Positions 1 through 7,577 of a stretch of DNA of 51,116 nt are shown one piece after another (positions within the stretch are counted from its first letter, which is position 1; each line of letters begins with the position of its first letter). The translations under genes were made by a program, and so were the position numbers. The DNA comes from Anaeromyxobacter soli (GTDB lineage: Bacteria > Myxococcota > Myxococcia > Myxococcales > Anaeromyxobacteraceae). The stretch covers positions 1 to 51,116 of the forward strand of contig NZ_JAKZLF010000005.1 in assembly GCF_022808855.1 (NCBI RefSeq), read 5' to 3'. The notes under the pieces are model-generated. The model ran no database searches and was not told where the DNA came from. It was given only the letters and a program-made list of their open reading frames with translations.

Positions 1-137
1 ACCACGCCCTCGCCCAGAACACGGTGATGCCACCTGTCACCTGGGTAAACACCGAGCAGCGGATTCGTCAGCGCGGGAGACAAGCCAAGATCCCGAGCAA
101 AGTGTCAGCGATGTCTTGACTGGTTCCACGCCAGATC

Positions 138-1007
138 TTGCCAGGAGTCACCTACCTCGTGACTCGTCGTTGCTCGGAACGGCGCTTCTTCCTGCGGCCA
201 TCCGACGTCACGAACGCGATCTTCCTCTACGTCCTCGCAGCCGCCGCGCGCATCCACCGCGTCGAGGTCCACGCCTTCTGCGTGCTTTCGAACCACTACC
301 ACCTCCTCGTCACCGACCCCGAAGCGCGGCTCCCCGCCTTCATGCAGTATCTCGACTCACTCGTCGCCCGCGCCGTCAACGCGTCGCTCGGGAGATGGGA
401 GGGCTTCTGGTCCTCCGAGAACTCGTACAGCGCCGTCACCCCCGTCGCGCCGAGCGACGTCGTGCGCAAGGCCGCCTACGTCCTCGCGAATCCCGTCACC
501 GCGGGGCTCGTTCCCACCGGTCGCGAGTGGCCGGGGCTCTGGACCGCTCCCGAGCAGCTCGGATCGGCGAAGCTCATCGCTCCCCGCCCGAAGGTCTTCT
601 TCAGCCCCAGCGGCGGCATGCCAGCATCGGCCGAGCTGCGCCTCACCACTCCCCCAGGCTTCGCGTCGGCCGAGGAGTTCCAGGCCCTCGTCGCGGTGGC
701 GCTGCGAGAGCTCGAGGACGCGCGACAGTGCGAAGGTGCGCGCGGCTTTCTCGGGCGCAAGCGCGTCCGTGCGCAGTCGCCGTTCGCGCGCCCTGCTCCC
801 GGCGAGCCCAGGCGCGAGCTCAATCCGCGGGTAGCTGCACGCGACAGGTGGAAGCGCATCGAGGCGCTCGCGCGCCTCGGCGATTTCCTGCGCGCCTATC
901 GCAGCGCGTGGCGAGCGCGACGAGCGGGCGACGCGACCATCATCTTCCCTGCGGGGACGTATCAGCTTCGGATCGAGCACGCAGTCCGGTGCGCAGCGCC
1001 TGCCTGA
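138..1007 (+). CDS. REP-associated (Y1/HUH-type) transposase-family protein, probably degenerate
   Basis: The N-terminal ~150 residues match the IS200/RAYT transposase family, which nicks single-stranded DNA at hairpins. The metal-binding HUH-type motif is seen as SNHYHLLV with H53 and H55, and the family stretch AAYVLANPV follows near residue 120. Aligned by eye to the usual FMQxLxxSYARYFN helix, this protein reads FMQYLDSLVARAVN, so both tyrosines of that helix are V76 and A79. Nicking activity is therefore doubtful. The C-terminal ~140 residues are basic and not recognised. The start used is TTG 138 with no clear ribosome site. In the same frame an ATG at 111 is followed after one codon by TGA, and the codons after that TGA (V-P-R-Q-I-L-P-G-V-T-Y) look like the normal N terminus of this family. 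The gene may be 5'-damaged or may start at CTG 120. No flanking terminal repeats were recognised. Confidence 0.75.
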   Translation: MPGVTYLVTRRCSERRFFLRPSDVTNAIFLYVLAAAARIHRVEVHAFCVLSNHYHLLVTDPEARLPAFMQYLDSLVARAVNASLGRWEGFWSSENSYSAVTPVAPSDVVRKAAYVLANPVTAGLVPTGREWPGLWTAPEQLGSAKLIAPRPKVFFSPSGGMPASAELRLTTPPGFASAEEFQALVAVALRELEDARQCEGARGFLGRKRVRAQSPFARPAPGEPRRELNPRVAARDRWKRIEALARLGDFLRAYRSAWRARRAGDATIIFPAGTYQLRIEHAVRCAAPA

Positions 1008-1044
1008 CCCGGCCAGGCACCCGCTCCAGGCAGATTGTTCTCGT

Positions 1045-1062
1045 GCGCCGGCCCGCCGGCGC
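1045..1062. repeat. Perfect 8-bp inverted repeat with 2-nt loop
   Basis: GCGCCGGC and GCCGGCGC flank a CC loop, 37 bp after the stop codon of the transposase-family gene. It could act as a transcription terminator (no T run follows) or be a REP-like hairpin of the kind RAYT proteins recognise. No flanking GTAG/GGAG-type tetranucleotide was identified. Confidence 0.5.
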
Positions 1063-1207
1063 TGCTCGAGCACGACCTCGCTCGCGCTGAGGTCGACCGG
1101 CGGCTCCGCGTGACGCACGTCCATTCACTGTACGTACGATACGCGCGACCCGGCGGACACCTCTTCAGGTGGCGTTCTCCCGCGAGTCTGCGCGATCGAA
1201 GCTCGAC

Positions 1208-1345
1208 TACTCTCGGTCGGCCGCTCCTTTCCCCTTTCCCCCTTACTCTCGGTCGGCCCGGTCACCAATTCTCGACTCTCGACTCTCGTTCGGCCCCGGT
1301 CGGGGCGCCTCGCAGCGGTCGGGACTCGCGATTACTCTCGGTCGG
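1208..1345. repeat. Three exact copies of a 13-bp direct repeat upstream of a glycosyltransferase
   Basis: TACTCTCGGTCGG occurs at 1208-1220, 1244-1256 and 1333-1345. The last copy ends on the base just before the ATG at 1346. Between copies 2 and 3 there are degenerate relatives (tandem CTCGACT and CTCGTTCGG). Function is unknown: possible operator array, intergenic repeat family or slippage product. Exact triplication of a 13-mer within 140 bp is not expected by chance. Confidence 0.7.
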
Positions 1346-2491
1346 ATGCAGCCCTACCGCCGCCTTCGCATCGCCTTCGTGGCGGACACCTTCGATTCCG
1401 CCATCGCGGGCGGCGTCCGCTCGGCGTTGCGGTTCGTGGAGGCGCTCCGCGAGCGGCACGACGTGACCGTCGTCGCGGCGGGCGCCCAGGGCGACGGCAC
1501 GCTGGCGCTCCCCGCCTTCTACCTGCCGCTCGTCGGCCGGTTGATGCGGGAGAACGGCTTCGTCTTCGCGGTCCCCCGCCGCCGGACGCTCGAGGCGCTG
1601 TTCCGGCGCGTGGACGTGGTCCACGTGCAGTTCCCCTTCTGGCTCGGGCTCCGCGCCGCGGGGATCGCGAACGCAGTCGGCGCTCCGCTCGTCTCCGCCT
1701 TCCACGTGCAGCCCGAGAACCTCCTCTACAACGTCGGCCTGCGCTCCGCGCGGCTCGTCGACTGGACGTACCGGCTCTTCCTCTCCCGGCTCTTCGACCG
1801 CTCGGCGGCGGTGGTGTGCCCGAGCCCCTTCGCGCTCGAGGAGCTGCGCGTCCACGGGCTCCGCGCGCCCGCCGAGGTGATCTCGAACGGCATCCCGCCC
1901 GGCTTCGGGCCCACGCCCATGGAGCGCCACGAGCGCCACCGCGGGAAGCTCCTCGTCGTCGCCTCGGGCCGGCTCGCGCGGGAGAAGCGGCTCGACGTCA
2001 CCGTCGAGGGCGTGCGGCGCTCTCGTCACGCGGACCGCATCCAGCTCGTCGTCACCGGCCGGGGCCCGGAGGAGGAGGCGCTCCGGCGCCGGGCGGCGAC
2101 GCTGCCCGTCCCAGCCGAGGTCGGGTTCGTGAGCGAGGACGAGCTCCGCCGGCTCCTCGTCACCGCCGACCTGCTCGTCCACGCGTCGGAGGTGGAGCTC
2201 GAGGGGATGGCGGTCCTCGAGGCGCTCGCGTGCGGGACGCCTGCCCTCGTCGCGCGAGCCCCGCACAGCGCCGCCCGCCAGTTCGCCGTCTCGGAGGAGT
2301 TCCTGTTCGAGCCGGGCGACCCGTCCGACCTCGCGCGCCGGCTCGACCTGCTCCTCGACGCGCCGGAGCGCCTGCGCGAGGCGCGCGCGCGGTGCCTCGC
2401 GCTCGCCGCAGGCTTCCGGTTCGAGGACTCGGTGCGCCGGCTGGAGGCGCTCTACCTGCGCGTGGCGCGCGGGAGCGCCGTGGCGGGCTGA
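1346..2491 (+). CDS. Glycosyltransferase family 4-like (GT-B fold)
   Basis: The 381-residue protein has a two-domain GT-B layout. An N-terminal Rossmann-like half begins IAFVADTFDSAIAGGV near residue 9 and contains VDVVHVQFPFWLG near 90. A C-terminal nucleotide-sugar half carries VISNGIP (~180), GRLAREKRLDV (~208) and the GT4 signature EGMAVLEALACGTPAL (~288), whose two glutamates normally hold the sugar nucleotide. It probably transfers a hexose from a nucleotide sugar to a lipid or polysaccharide acceptor at the cytoplasmic face; the acceptor cannot be told. ATG 1346 was chosen because family similarity begins there and the upstream frame is low complexity. No strong Shine-Dalgarno site is seen, and a 13-bp repeat abuts the start. 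Its last 40 bp overlap the 3' end of the convergent exporter gene. Confidence 0.85.
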   Translation: MQPYRRLRIAFVADTFDSAIAGGVRSALRFVEALRERHDVTVVAAGAQGDGTLALPAFYLPLVGRLMRENGFVFAVPRRRTLEALFRRVDVVHVQFPFWLGLRAAGIANAVGAPLVSAFHVQPENLLYNVGLRSARLVDWTYRLFLSRLFDRSAAVVCPSPFALEELRVHGLRAPAEVISNGIPPGFGPTPMERHERHRGKLLVVASGRLAREKRLDVTVEGVRRSRHADRIQLVVTGRGPEEEALRRRAATLPVPAEVGFVSEDELRRLLVTADLLVHASEVELEGMAVLEALACGTPALVARAPHSAARQFAVSEEFLFEPGDPSDLARRLDLLLDAPERLREARARCLALAAGFRFEDSVRRLEALYLRVARGSAVAG

Positions 2492-4767
2492 GCGGACCCG
2501 GTCCGAGGGCGCTCGCGCCGCGCGAGCCAGAGCGCGGCGGGGAGCGCGCTGAAGTCCGCGAGCATCGCGAGCAGGAACGCCGCCGCGGTCACCACCCCGA
2601 ACTGCCGGATGGGCGGGAAGCTCGAGAACGAGAGGCCCAGGAAGCCGGCCGCGTTGATGAGCGTCGCGAACGCGATGGGCCGCCCCGACACCCGCAGCGC
2701 GTGGCGGAGCGCGCCGTCGAGCCCACCCTCCCCTTCGCCCTCGTGCAGGTGGTGGAAGAAGTGGATCTGGTCGTTCTCCGTCGTCCCGAGCACCGTGGTC
2801 GCGATGAGGATGGTCGCCACGTTGAGCGGCGTGCCCGTGAGGCGCATCCCCAGGAACGTGACGAGGATCGCGAAGACCGAGGGGATCATCGCCATGAGCC
2901 GCGCCGCGGCGCTGCGGAACACGAACAGGAACACCACGAAGATGAGCGCGGCCGTGATCGCGAAGCTCTCCGCGAGCGTGGGCACGAGGCTCGCCCCCAC
3001 CTTCGCCTGCAGCAAGGACTCGCCCACGACGCGCATCGACGCGCCCTCGAGGGCCGGCGTCCCGCCGGCCGCCCGCGTCCAGTCGGCGGCGAGCGCGGCC
3101 TCGAGCGCGCGGAAGTCGCGCTCCTCCGTGCCGCGGAACACCACCGTGAGCTGGGCGTTCGAGAGCGAGCCGGCGTCGATGAACGCGCGGAGCTCCGGCT
3201 CCGCGAGCAGGAGCTGCTCGACGTCCCCGGCGAGCGCCGCGAACGCCTGGGGGTCCGCGGGGAGCGTATCGTCCCCGGACGCGAGGTAGCGGCGCATCCG
3301 CAGGAAGGTGGTGGGGCCGACGACGGACGTGACGTCCCGCTCGCGCTCGGCCGCCGAGGCGAAGCGGTCGAGGGCGTGCAGCACCTCGGGATCGGTCACC
3401 GCGCCGCGGGTGCGCACCCAGACCCGCGCGACGTTCAGCCCGCCGACGTGGTCGCGGTAGTAGACGATGTCCCGGTGGATGGGGAGCGAGGCGTCCACGT
3501 AGTCGAGGGAGTCCACGCCCACCCGCATCGGCGCGAGCCGCCCCGGGACGCCGGTGATCGCCACGAGCCCGATCGCCGCGAGCGCGAGCGCTCCCGGCAC
3601 GAGCACCCAGCGCAGCCGCCAGGTGAAGAACGGGAGGGCCCCCGCGAGCCGATCGTAGAGGCGGCTGCGGACCGGGGCGGCGCGGCCGGTGGGCGTCCGG
3701 AGCGCCTTCTGCAGCGCGGGGAAGAGCGTGAACACCGTCACCCACGAGAGGGCCAGGCCGGTGGCGGTCCACAGGCCCATCTCGCGGATGGGACGGATCC
3801 TCGAGACGGCGAGCGCGGCGAAGCCCAGCACCGCCGCGAGGGTGGAGGCGGTGACGGGCAGGAACTTGTTCGCGAGGGCGAAGAGCTGGTGCGCGTCGAC
3901 GTCCACGTCCTCGGGCTGATCGACGAACCGCGACTGGACGTAGACCAGGTTCGCGAGGGTGGTCACCATCACCGTGAGCGGGACGAGCGCCGAGACCACC
4001 GTGAACGTGAAGCCGAGGAGCCTCCCCGCCGCGACCGCGAGGGCCACGGCGGTCCCGAGGGCCACGACGACGGCGACGAGCGTCCGCCACGAGCGGTAGA
4101 GGAACAGCACGAGGGCGACGACGAACAGGCCGAACACCGGGAACCACCGGAGCGACGCCTCGCGCGAGGCCTGCTCGATCCACGCCTCCACCCACGGCGC
4201 GCCGACCCGGCGGACGCCCCGCACGGCCGCGTCGCGCGGCGCGCGATCGACGGCGGCGTCCACCGCGGCGAGGAGCGCGTCGCGCCGCGCCGGGTCGGCC
4301 GCGTCGAGCGCCACCGCCAGGCCCTGGAACCCGTCGCCGACGAGCCCCTGACGGCGGAAGAACGAGGTCCCCGTCGCGAACGCGCGGAACGCCGCGGTCC
4401 CGGCCGGGGTCGGAGCGAAGCCCGGGTGGGCGCGGCGGTAGACGTCGAGCGCGGAGACCGGCGTCACCCCGGGGATCGCGCGGAGCGCGTCCTCGAGCGC
4501 CAGGGTCTCCGCGAGCACCTCGGGGCGCCAGGGATCGTCCGCCTCGAGGAGGAGGAGCACGATCGGGCGCTCGGGGAAGATCGCCTCGAACTGGCGGGTC
4601 GCGACGTAGTCGGGATCCGAGGGGACGATGAGCCCGGAGATGCCCGCGTCGGAGCGGATGCCGACCGCGAGCGCCACGGCCACCGCGGCGAGGAGCGCGT
4701 ACGCGGCGAGGATCGGCGCGCGCAGCGCCACGATCCGGGTGAACACGCGGAGCAGCCGTGGGCTCAT
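2452..4767 (-). CDS. MMPL/RND-superfamily exporter (HAE3-like)
   Basis: The 771-residue integral membrane protein has the RND layout. One membrane helix (~10-35) is followed by a periplasmic loop, then a cluster of helices (~200-380) containing VVALGTAVALAVAAGRLLG and a run into a cytoplasmic segment near FVDQPEDVDVD. A second periplasmic loop follows, then a second helix cluster (~600-750) with the conserved GTTENDQIHFFHHLHEG stretch typical of MMPL proteins. Relatives export lipids, hopanoids or hydrophobic compounds by proton antiport; the substrate here is unknown. The frame is open to 4827, but ATG 4767 (MSPRLLRVFTRIVALRAP) sits directly before the first membrane helix and has GGCGAG upstream. 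Its 3' end runs 40 bp into the convergent glycosyltransferase gene. It is divergent from the PhnD-like operon across 139 bp. Confidence 0.85.
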   Translation of the reverse strand: MSPRLLRVFTRIVALRAPILAAYALLAAVAVALAVGIRSDAGISGLIVPSDPDYVATRQFEAIFPERPIVLLLLEADDPWRPEVLAETLALEDALRAIPGVTPVSALDVYRRAHPGFAPTPAGTAAFRAFATGTSFFRRQGLVGDGFQGLAVALDAADPARRDALLAAVDAAVDRAPRDAAVRGVRRVGAPWVEAWIEQASREASLRWFPVFGLFVVALVLFLYRSWRTLVAVVVALGTAVALAVAAGRLLGFTFTVVSALVPLTVMVTTLANLVYVQSRFVDQPEDVDVDAHQLFALANKFLPVTASTLAAVLGFAALAVSRIRPIREMGLWTATGLALSWVTVFTLFPALQKALRTPTGRAAPVRSRLYDRLAGALPFFTWRLRWVLVPGALALAAIGLVAITGVPGRLAPMRVGVDSLDYVDASLPIHRDIVYYRDHVGGLNVARVWVRTRGAVTDPEVLHALDRFASAAERERDVTSVVGPTTFLRMRRYLASGDDTLPADPQAFAALAGDVEQLLLAEPELRAFIDAGSLSNAQLTVVFRGTEERDFRALEAALAADWTRAAGGTPALEGASMRVVGESLLQAKVGASLVPTLAESFAITAALIFVVFLFVFRSAAARLMAMIPSVFAILVTFLGMRLTGTPLNVATILIATTVLGTTENDQIHFFHHLHEGEGEGGLDGALRHALRVSGRPIAFATLINAAGFLGLSFSSFPPIRQFGVVTAAAFLLAMLADFSALPAALWLARRERPRTGSAQPATALPRATRR

Positions 4768-4906
4768 CGGCTCGCCGCCACGTACAGTGAACGCCTGGTC
4801 AGCCGGAGGGCGCGGCGCATCTCGCATCCATAGCGGACCCGGACGGAACGACCGAGGATACTCTTGGGCCCCGGCTCGCCCCGGGCAGGTGCGCTAGGTT
4901 CACGGG

Positions 4907-5770
4907 GTGAGCCTCGGACGTCACCGGTACGTACGGGCGGCGGCGCTCGCGGCCTCGATCGCATGCGCGACCGCGGTCGCGGCGGCGGCGGCGCCGTCGA
5001 AGATCGTCTTCTGCGCGCCGGGGTCGCCTGGCACGACGCTGGAGGCGCAGGGCGCGATGGACGCCTTCGCCGCGGCCGCGGCGGCGAAGGCGGGGCTCCC
5101 GGCCGGCGCGCTCGGCGCGACCTACGAGCCGCTGGAGGACGCCGGCCTCGCCCGCCTTCGCGCACCGGACGCCGCCACCGCCGTCGTCTCCCTGCCGTTC
5201 TTCCTGAAGCACGAGAAGGCGCTCGCGCTTCGGGCAGAGCTCCAGCCGGTGCCGCAGGGAAGCGCGGGGCTCGAGCGCTGGAGCCTCGTCCTCAAGAAGG
5301 GACGCGGCGCGACGGCCGCGGCGCTCGAGGGCTACACGATCCTGTCCTCCGCCGGGTTCTCGCCCGGGTTCGTCCGCGGGCCTGCGCTCGGCGCGTGGGG
5401 CCGGCTGCCGGCGAGCGTGCGGATCGTCCAGTCGACCGCGGTGCTGTCGGCGCTGCGGCGCGCGGCGGCGGGTGAGCCGGTCGCCGTCCTCCTCGACGGC
5501 GCCCAGGCGGCGGCGCTCCCGAACCTCCCGCTCGCGTCGGAGCTGGAGGTGGTCGCGCGCTCGCCGTCGCTCCCGGTGGGGATCGTCGCGACGGTGGACC
5601 GGCGCATGCCGCCGGCGCAGTGGGCGAAGCTCCGCGCCGCGCTCCAGGCGCTCCCGTCGGACGCCGCGGGCGCCGAGGCGCTCGCCGGCATCCGGATGTC
5701 GCGCTTCGAGGCGGTGGATGCGACCGCGCTCTCCGCGGCCCGACGGGCGTATGCGGAGGCGCCGCGGTGA
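4907..5770 (+). CDS. PhnD-like periplasmic binding protein
   Basis: The 287-residue protein has a signal peptide (hydrophobic ~8-28, then APSKIVF). The fold cues are those of phosphate/phosphonate-type binding proteins: LEAQGAMDAFAAAAAAKAG near 44, a TAVVSLPFFLKHEKAL segment near 90, GYTILSSAGFSPGFVRG near 140, and AVLLDGAQAAALPNLP near 200. There is no neighbouring ABC permease or ATPase, so it may be a stand-alone ligand binder or a diverged envelope protein rather than a transporter subunit. It starts at GTG 4907, and its stop overlaps the GTG of the next gene by 4 bp, so at least three genes are translationally coupled. The exporter gene diverges from it. Family assignment is by eye and the ligand is unknown. 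Confidence 0.65.
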   Translation: MSLGRHRYVRAAALAASIACATAVAAAAAPSKIVFCAPGSPGTTLEAQGAMDAFAAAAAAKAGLPAGALGATYEPLEDAGLARLRAPDAATAVVSLPFFLKHEKALALRAELQPVPQGSAGLERWSLVLKKGRGATAAALEGYTILSSAGFSPGFVRGPALGAWGRLPASVRIVQSTAVLSALRRAAAGEPVAVLLDGAQAAALPNLPLASELEVVARSPSLPVGIVATVDRRMPPAQWAKLRAALQALPSDAAGAEALAGIRMSRFEAVDATALSAARRAYAEAPR

Positions 5771-6438
5771 GGGGCGGCGCGCGCGGCACGCTCGCCCTCG
5801 CGCTGGCCGGAGCGCTCGGCGCCGCCGCCCCTGTCGCCGCTCCCGCCGCGGAGGCAGCGCCGGGCGCCGGCCGCGAGGCCGACGATCCCCTCGGCGCTCA
5901 CGACGGATCCCGCCACGCGCTCGCCGCCGGCCCCCACGCGACGACCTTCTTCAGCGAGGAAGGCAGCCAGTACACCTTCCTCTCGGGGAGCGTCGGCTAC
6001 CTCGGGTCGCTCGGCGTCAACGGTCCCTTCGTCCACCTGTTCGCGCTCCTCCCGCTCCAGGCGCGCCAGGACGGGCGCGTGTACGCGACCGGTGACTATT
6101 ACCGCCGCCGGTCGGGAGGGGATTTCCTCGTCGGCTGGCAGTGGCGCTGGTCGGTGCGTTCCGATCTGGAGGCGGAGGCGGGCCCCGGGCTGCACGGGAC
6201 GCTGGTGTACCTCCCGGGCAAGCCGGGCTATCGCGACTTCTCGGCCCTGCCGCTCGGCGTGGGCGGAGGGGCGATCCTGCGGTGGAGACGGGGCGACCAC
6301 GGCTTCTCGCAGCCCATCACGGTGGGCGCCTACTGCGCGCTCGCGTACGACCTGTACGATCCGTTGCGGGCGGACGACCTGGCGCACGGATTCACTTTCA
6401 GCACGGGCTTCCTCCTCGGCCTGGGAGTCGCGCGGTGA
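5767..6438 (+). CDS. Predicted outer-membrane beta-barrel protein
   Basis: The 223-residue protein has an Ala-rich signal peptide (~1-28) ending near APAAEAAP. The rest alternates glycine and aromatic residues as in amphipathic beta strands: SQYTFLSGSVGYLGSLG, FVHLFALLPLQARQDG, GDFLVGWQWRW, and a C-terminal strand HGFTFSTGFLLGLGVAR. A small barrel in the outer membrane is the simplest reading, but no family was recognised. The GTG start at 5767 overlaps the stop of the PhnD-like gene, and the gene's stop overlaps the GTG of the downstream lipoprotein by 4 bp, so the three products probably work in one envelope process. No longer start is convincing, since the upstream frame is a shadow of the previous gene. 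Confidence 0.65.
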   Translation: MRGGARGTLALALAGALGAAAPVAAPAAEAAPGAGREADDPLGAHDGSRHALAAGPHATTFFSEEGSQYTFLSGSVGYLGSLGVNGPFVHLFALLPLQARQDGRVYATGDYYRRRSGGDFLVGWQWRWSVRSDLEAEAGPGLHGTLVYLPGKPGYRDFSALPLGVGGGAILRWRRGDHGFSQPITVGAYCALAYDLYDPLRADDLAHGFTFSTGFLLGLGVAR

Positions 6439-7451
6439 GCGCGCGCGCGCGCCGTCGCGGTCCCGCCCCTGCGGCGGCCCTGGTCGCTCTCGCCCTCGGC
6501 GCCTGCGGCCCCTACGCGGAGGTCGCGCAGAAGCTCGACGTCACCGCGCGCGTCGCCGGGGACACCTGGATCGCCGCCGACGGGGCGGAGGTCCGCGTCC
6601 TCCTCGTGGGCACCTCCTCGAGCGACGGCTCCACCCCGTTCGCGTTCACCTCGATGCAGATGCCGATCTCGGCCGGCACCTCGGCGAGCACGCTCCAGGG
6701 GACGTGGGCGGAGACCGGGAGCGAGGGGCGCGCGACGCTGCGGGTCGAGCGGGAGTACACGCTCCCGGACGAGCGCACCACCTCGCTCCTCAGCCGGCGC
6801 GGCTCCTGGCGCACCGACGAGCGGCGCACCCTCCAGCTCACCGTCATCCGGGACGGCGGCCGGCTCGTGCTCGCCGGCGACGCCGCGCTCGCCGGGACCT
6901 ACGCCGCCTTCGGCGCCGCGCTGGCGCGCCTCGGCACGGCGACGGCGCGGGACGCCGCCTGCGCGTTCCAGATCGCGAACCTCGGCATCCGCAGCTCCGA
7001 GATCCGCATCATCGGCTTCGGCGGTCCGGGGATGACGCAGTACCAGCGGGCCGAGACCTACGTCGGGACGGTCGCCGGCAACCTCCGCGTGTCCCAGAGC
7101 GGCTTCACGCACAACACGACCACGATCCTCTATTCGGCGTTCGAGGACCTCGGCGGTGCCCGGGTGGACGGCCCGCAGGTCACCGACGCCAACTCGGGCG
7201 GAGACGGGCACATGTCGGGCGTGCTCACGTTCGTCCTCCAGCCACGCTCGCCGGACGGCTCCGCCGCCACGCCCGTCACTGGCTCCATCGACTACGGCGG
7301 CGCAGGGAACCCCGCCGATGCCGTCCAGATCTCGAACGGGAGCGCCAGCGGAGGGGTGTACGTCGTCTCGATCGAGGGGGGCGGCTCCGCGCGGGTCAGC
7401 CCGGAGACGCCTCCGTCGCCCTCCGTGGCCGAATGCCTCGGCCTCCCGTGA
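6435..7451 (+). CDS. Hypothetical lipoprotein, third gene of envelope operon
   Basis: The 338-residue protein has a lipoprotein signal: basic n-region (ARARRR), hydrophobic stretch and lipobox LGAC with the lipidated Cys at 24. The mature part is rich in Thr, Ser and Gly with beta-type patterning and no motif that I recognise. A segment ILYSAFEDLGGARVDGP lies near residue 236. GTG 6435 overlaps the previous stop (GTGA). The protein presumably sits at the outer membrane beside the barrel protein encoded just upstream. The final codons and stop lie in the first copy of a ~41-bp tandem duplication. No function is assigned. Confidence 0.65.
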   Translation: MSARARRRGPAPAAALVALALGACGPYAEVAQKLDVTARVAGDTWIAADGAEVRVLLVGTSSSDGSTPFAFTSMQMPISAGTSASTLQGTWAETGSEGRATLRVEREYTLPDERTTSLLSRRGSWRTDERRTLQLTVIRDGGRLVLAGDAALAGTYAAFGAALARLGTATARDAACAFQIANLGIRSSEIRIIGFGGPGMTQYQRAETYVGTVAGNLRVSQSGFTHNTTTILYSAFEDLGGARVDGPQVTDANSGGDGHMSGVLTFVLQPRSPDGSAATPVTGSIDYGGAGNPADAVQISNGSASGGVYVVSIEGGGSARVSPETPPSPSVAECLGLP

Positions 7452-7522
7452 GTGCCCGCCGGCACCGCCGGCTGCCCGTACACCTCCCGTGAGCCCTGCC
7501 GGCTGCCGCGGCAGCCCGTACA
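7442..7522. repeat. Imperfect tandem duplication (~41 bp x 2) spanning a stop codon
   Basis: Both copies (7442-7482 and 7483-7522) begin CCTCCCGTGAG and end GCCCGTACA, with GCCGGCTGCC inside. The first copy holds the last codons and TGA stop of the lipoprotein gene. The second copy contains a perfect 16-bp palindrome, GGCTGCCGCGGCAGCC (7501-7516), which could form a terminator-like hairpin. No T run follows. Confidence 0.7.
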
Positions 7523-7577
7523 TTGCAGCGGTGCGCCGGATCCCGGCGTGACGTGCTCGTGCACGAGAGGTGAATCC

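Larger units (their letters stand above)
1008..1345. other. Gene-free spacer with hairpin and short direct repeats
   Basis: This 338-bp stretch lies between the transposase-family gene and the glycosyltransferase start. No convincing gene was seen. It holds a tight GC hairpin (1045-1062), a GTACGTAC segment near 1131 and, in its last 140 bp, three exact copies of a 13-bp sequence plus relatives of it. The glycosyltransferase frame stays open upstream to 1169, but that part encodes low-complexity Ser/Arg/Pro residues unlike a glycosyltransferase N terminus. Confidence 0.6.

Noticed and set aside
1124-4791. Shared 12-mer TTCACTGTACGT at 1124-1135 and, reversed, at 4780-4791 near the exporter start
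   Set aside because: Only two copies; one 12-base match between two places in 51 kb is expected by chance many times over.
1262-4833. Long open frames on both strands over the glycosyltransferase and exporter region (977 and 1005 residues)
   Set aside because: Their residues are dominated by Arg, Pro, Gly and Ala without domains, as expected for shadows in DNA with GC-rich third positions. The frames with family motifs are the real ones.
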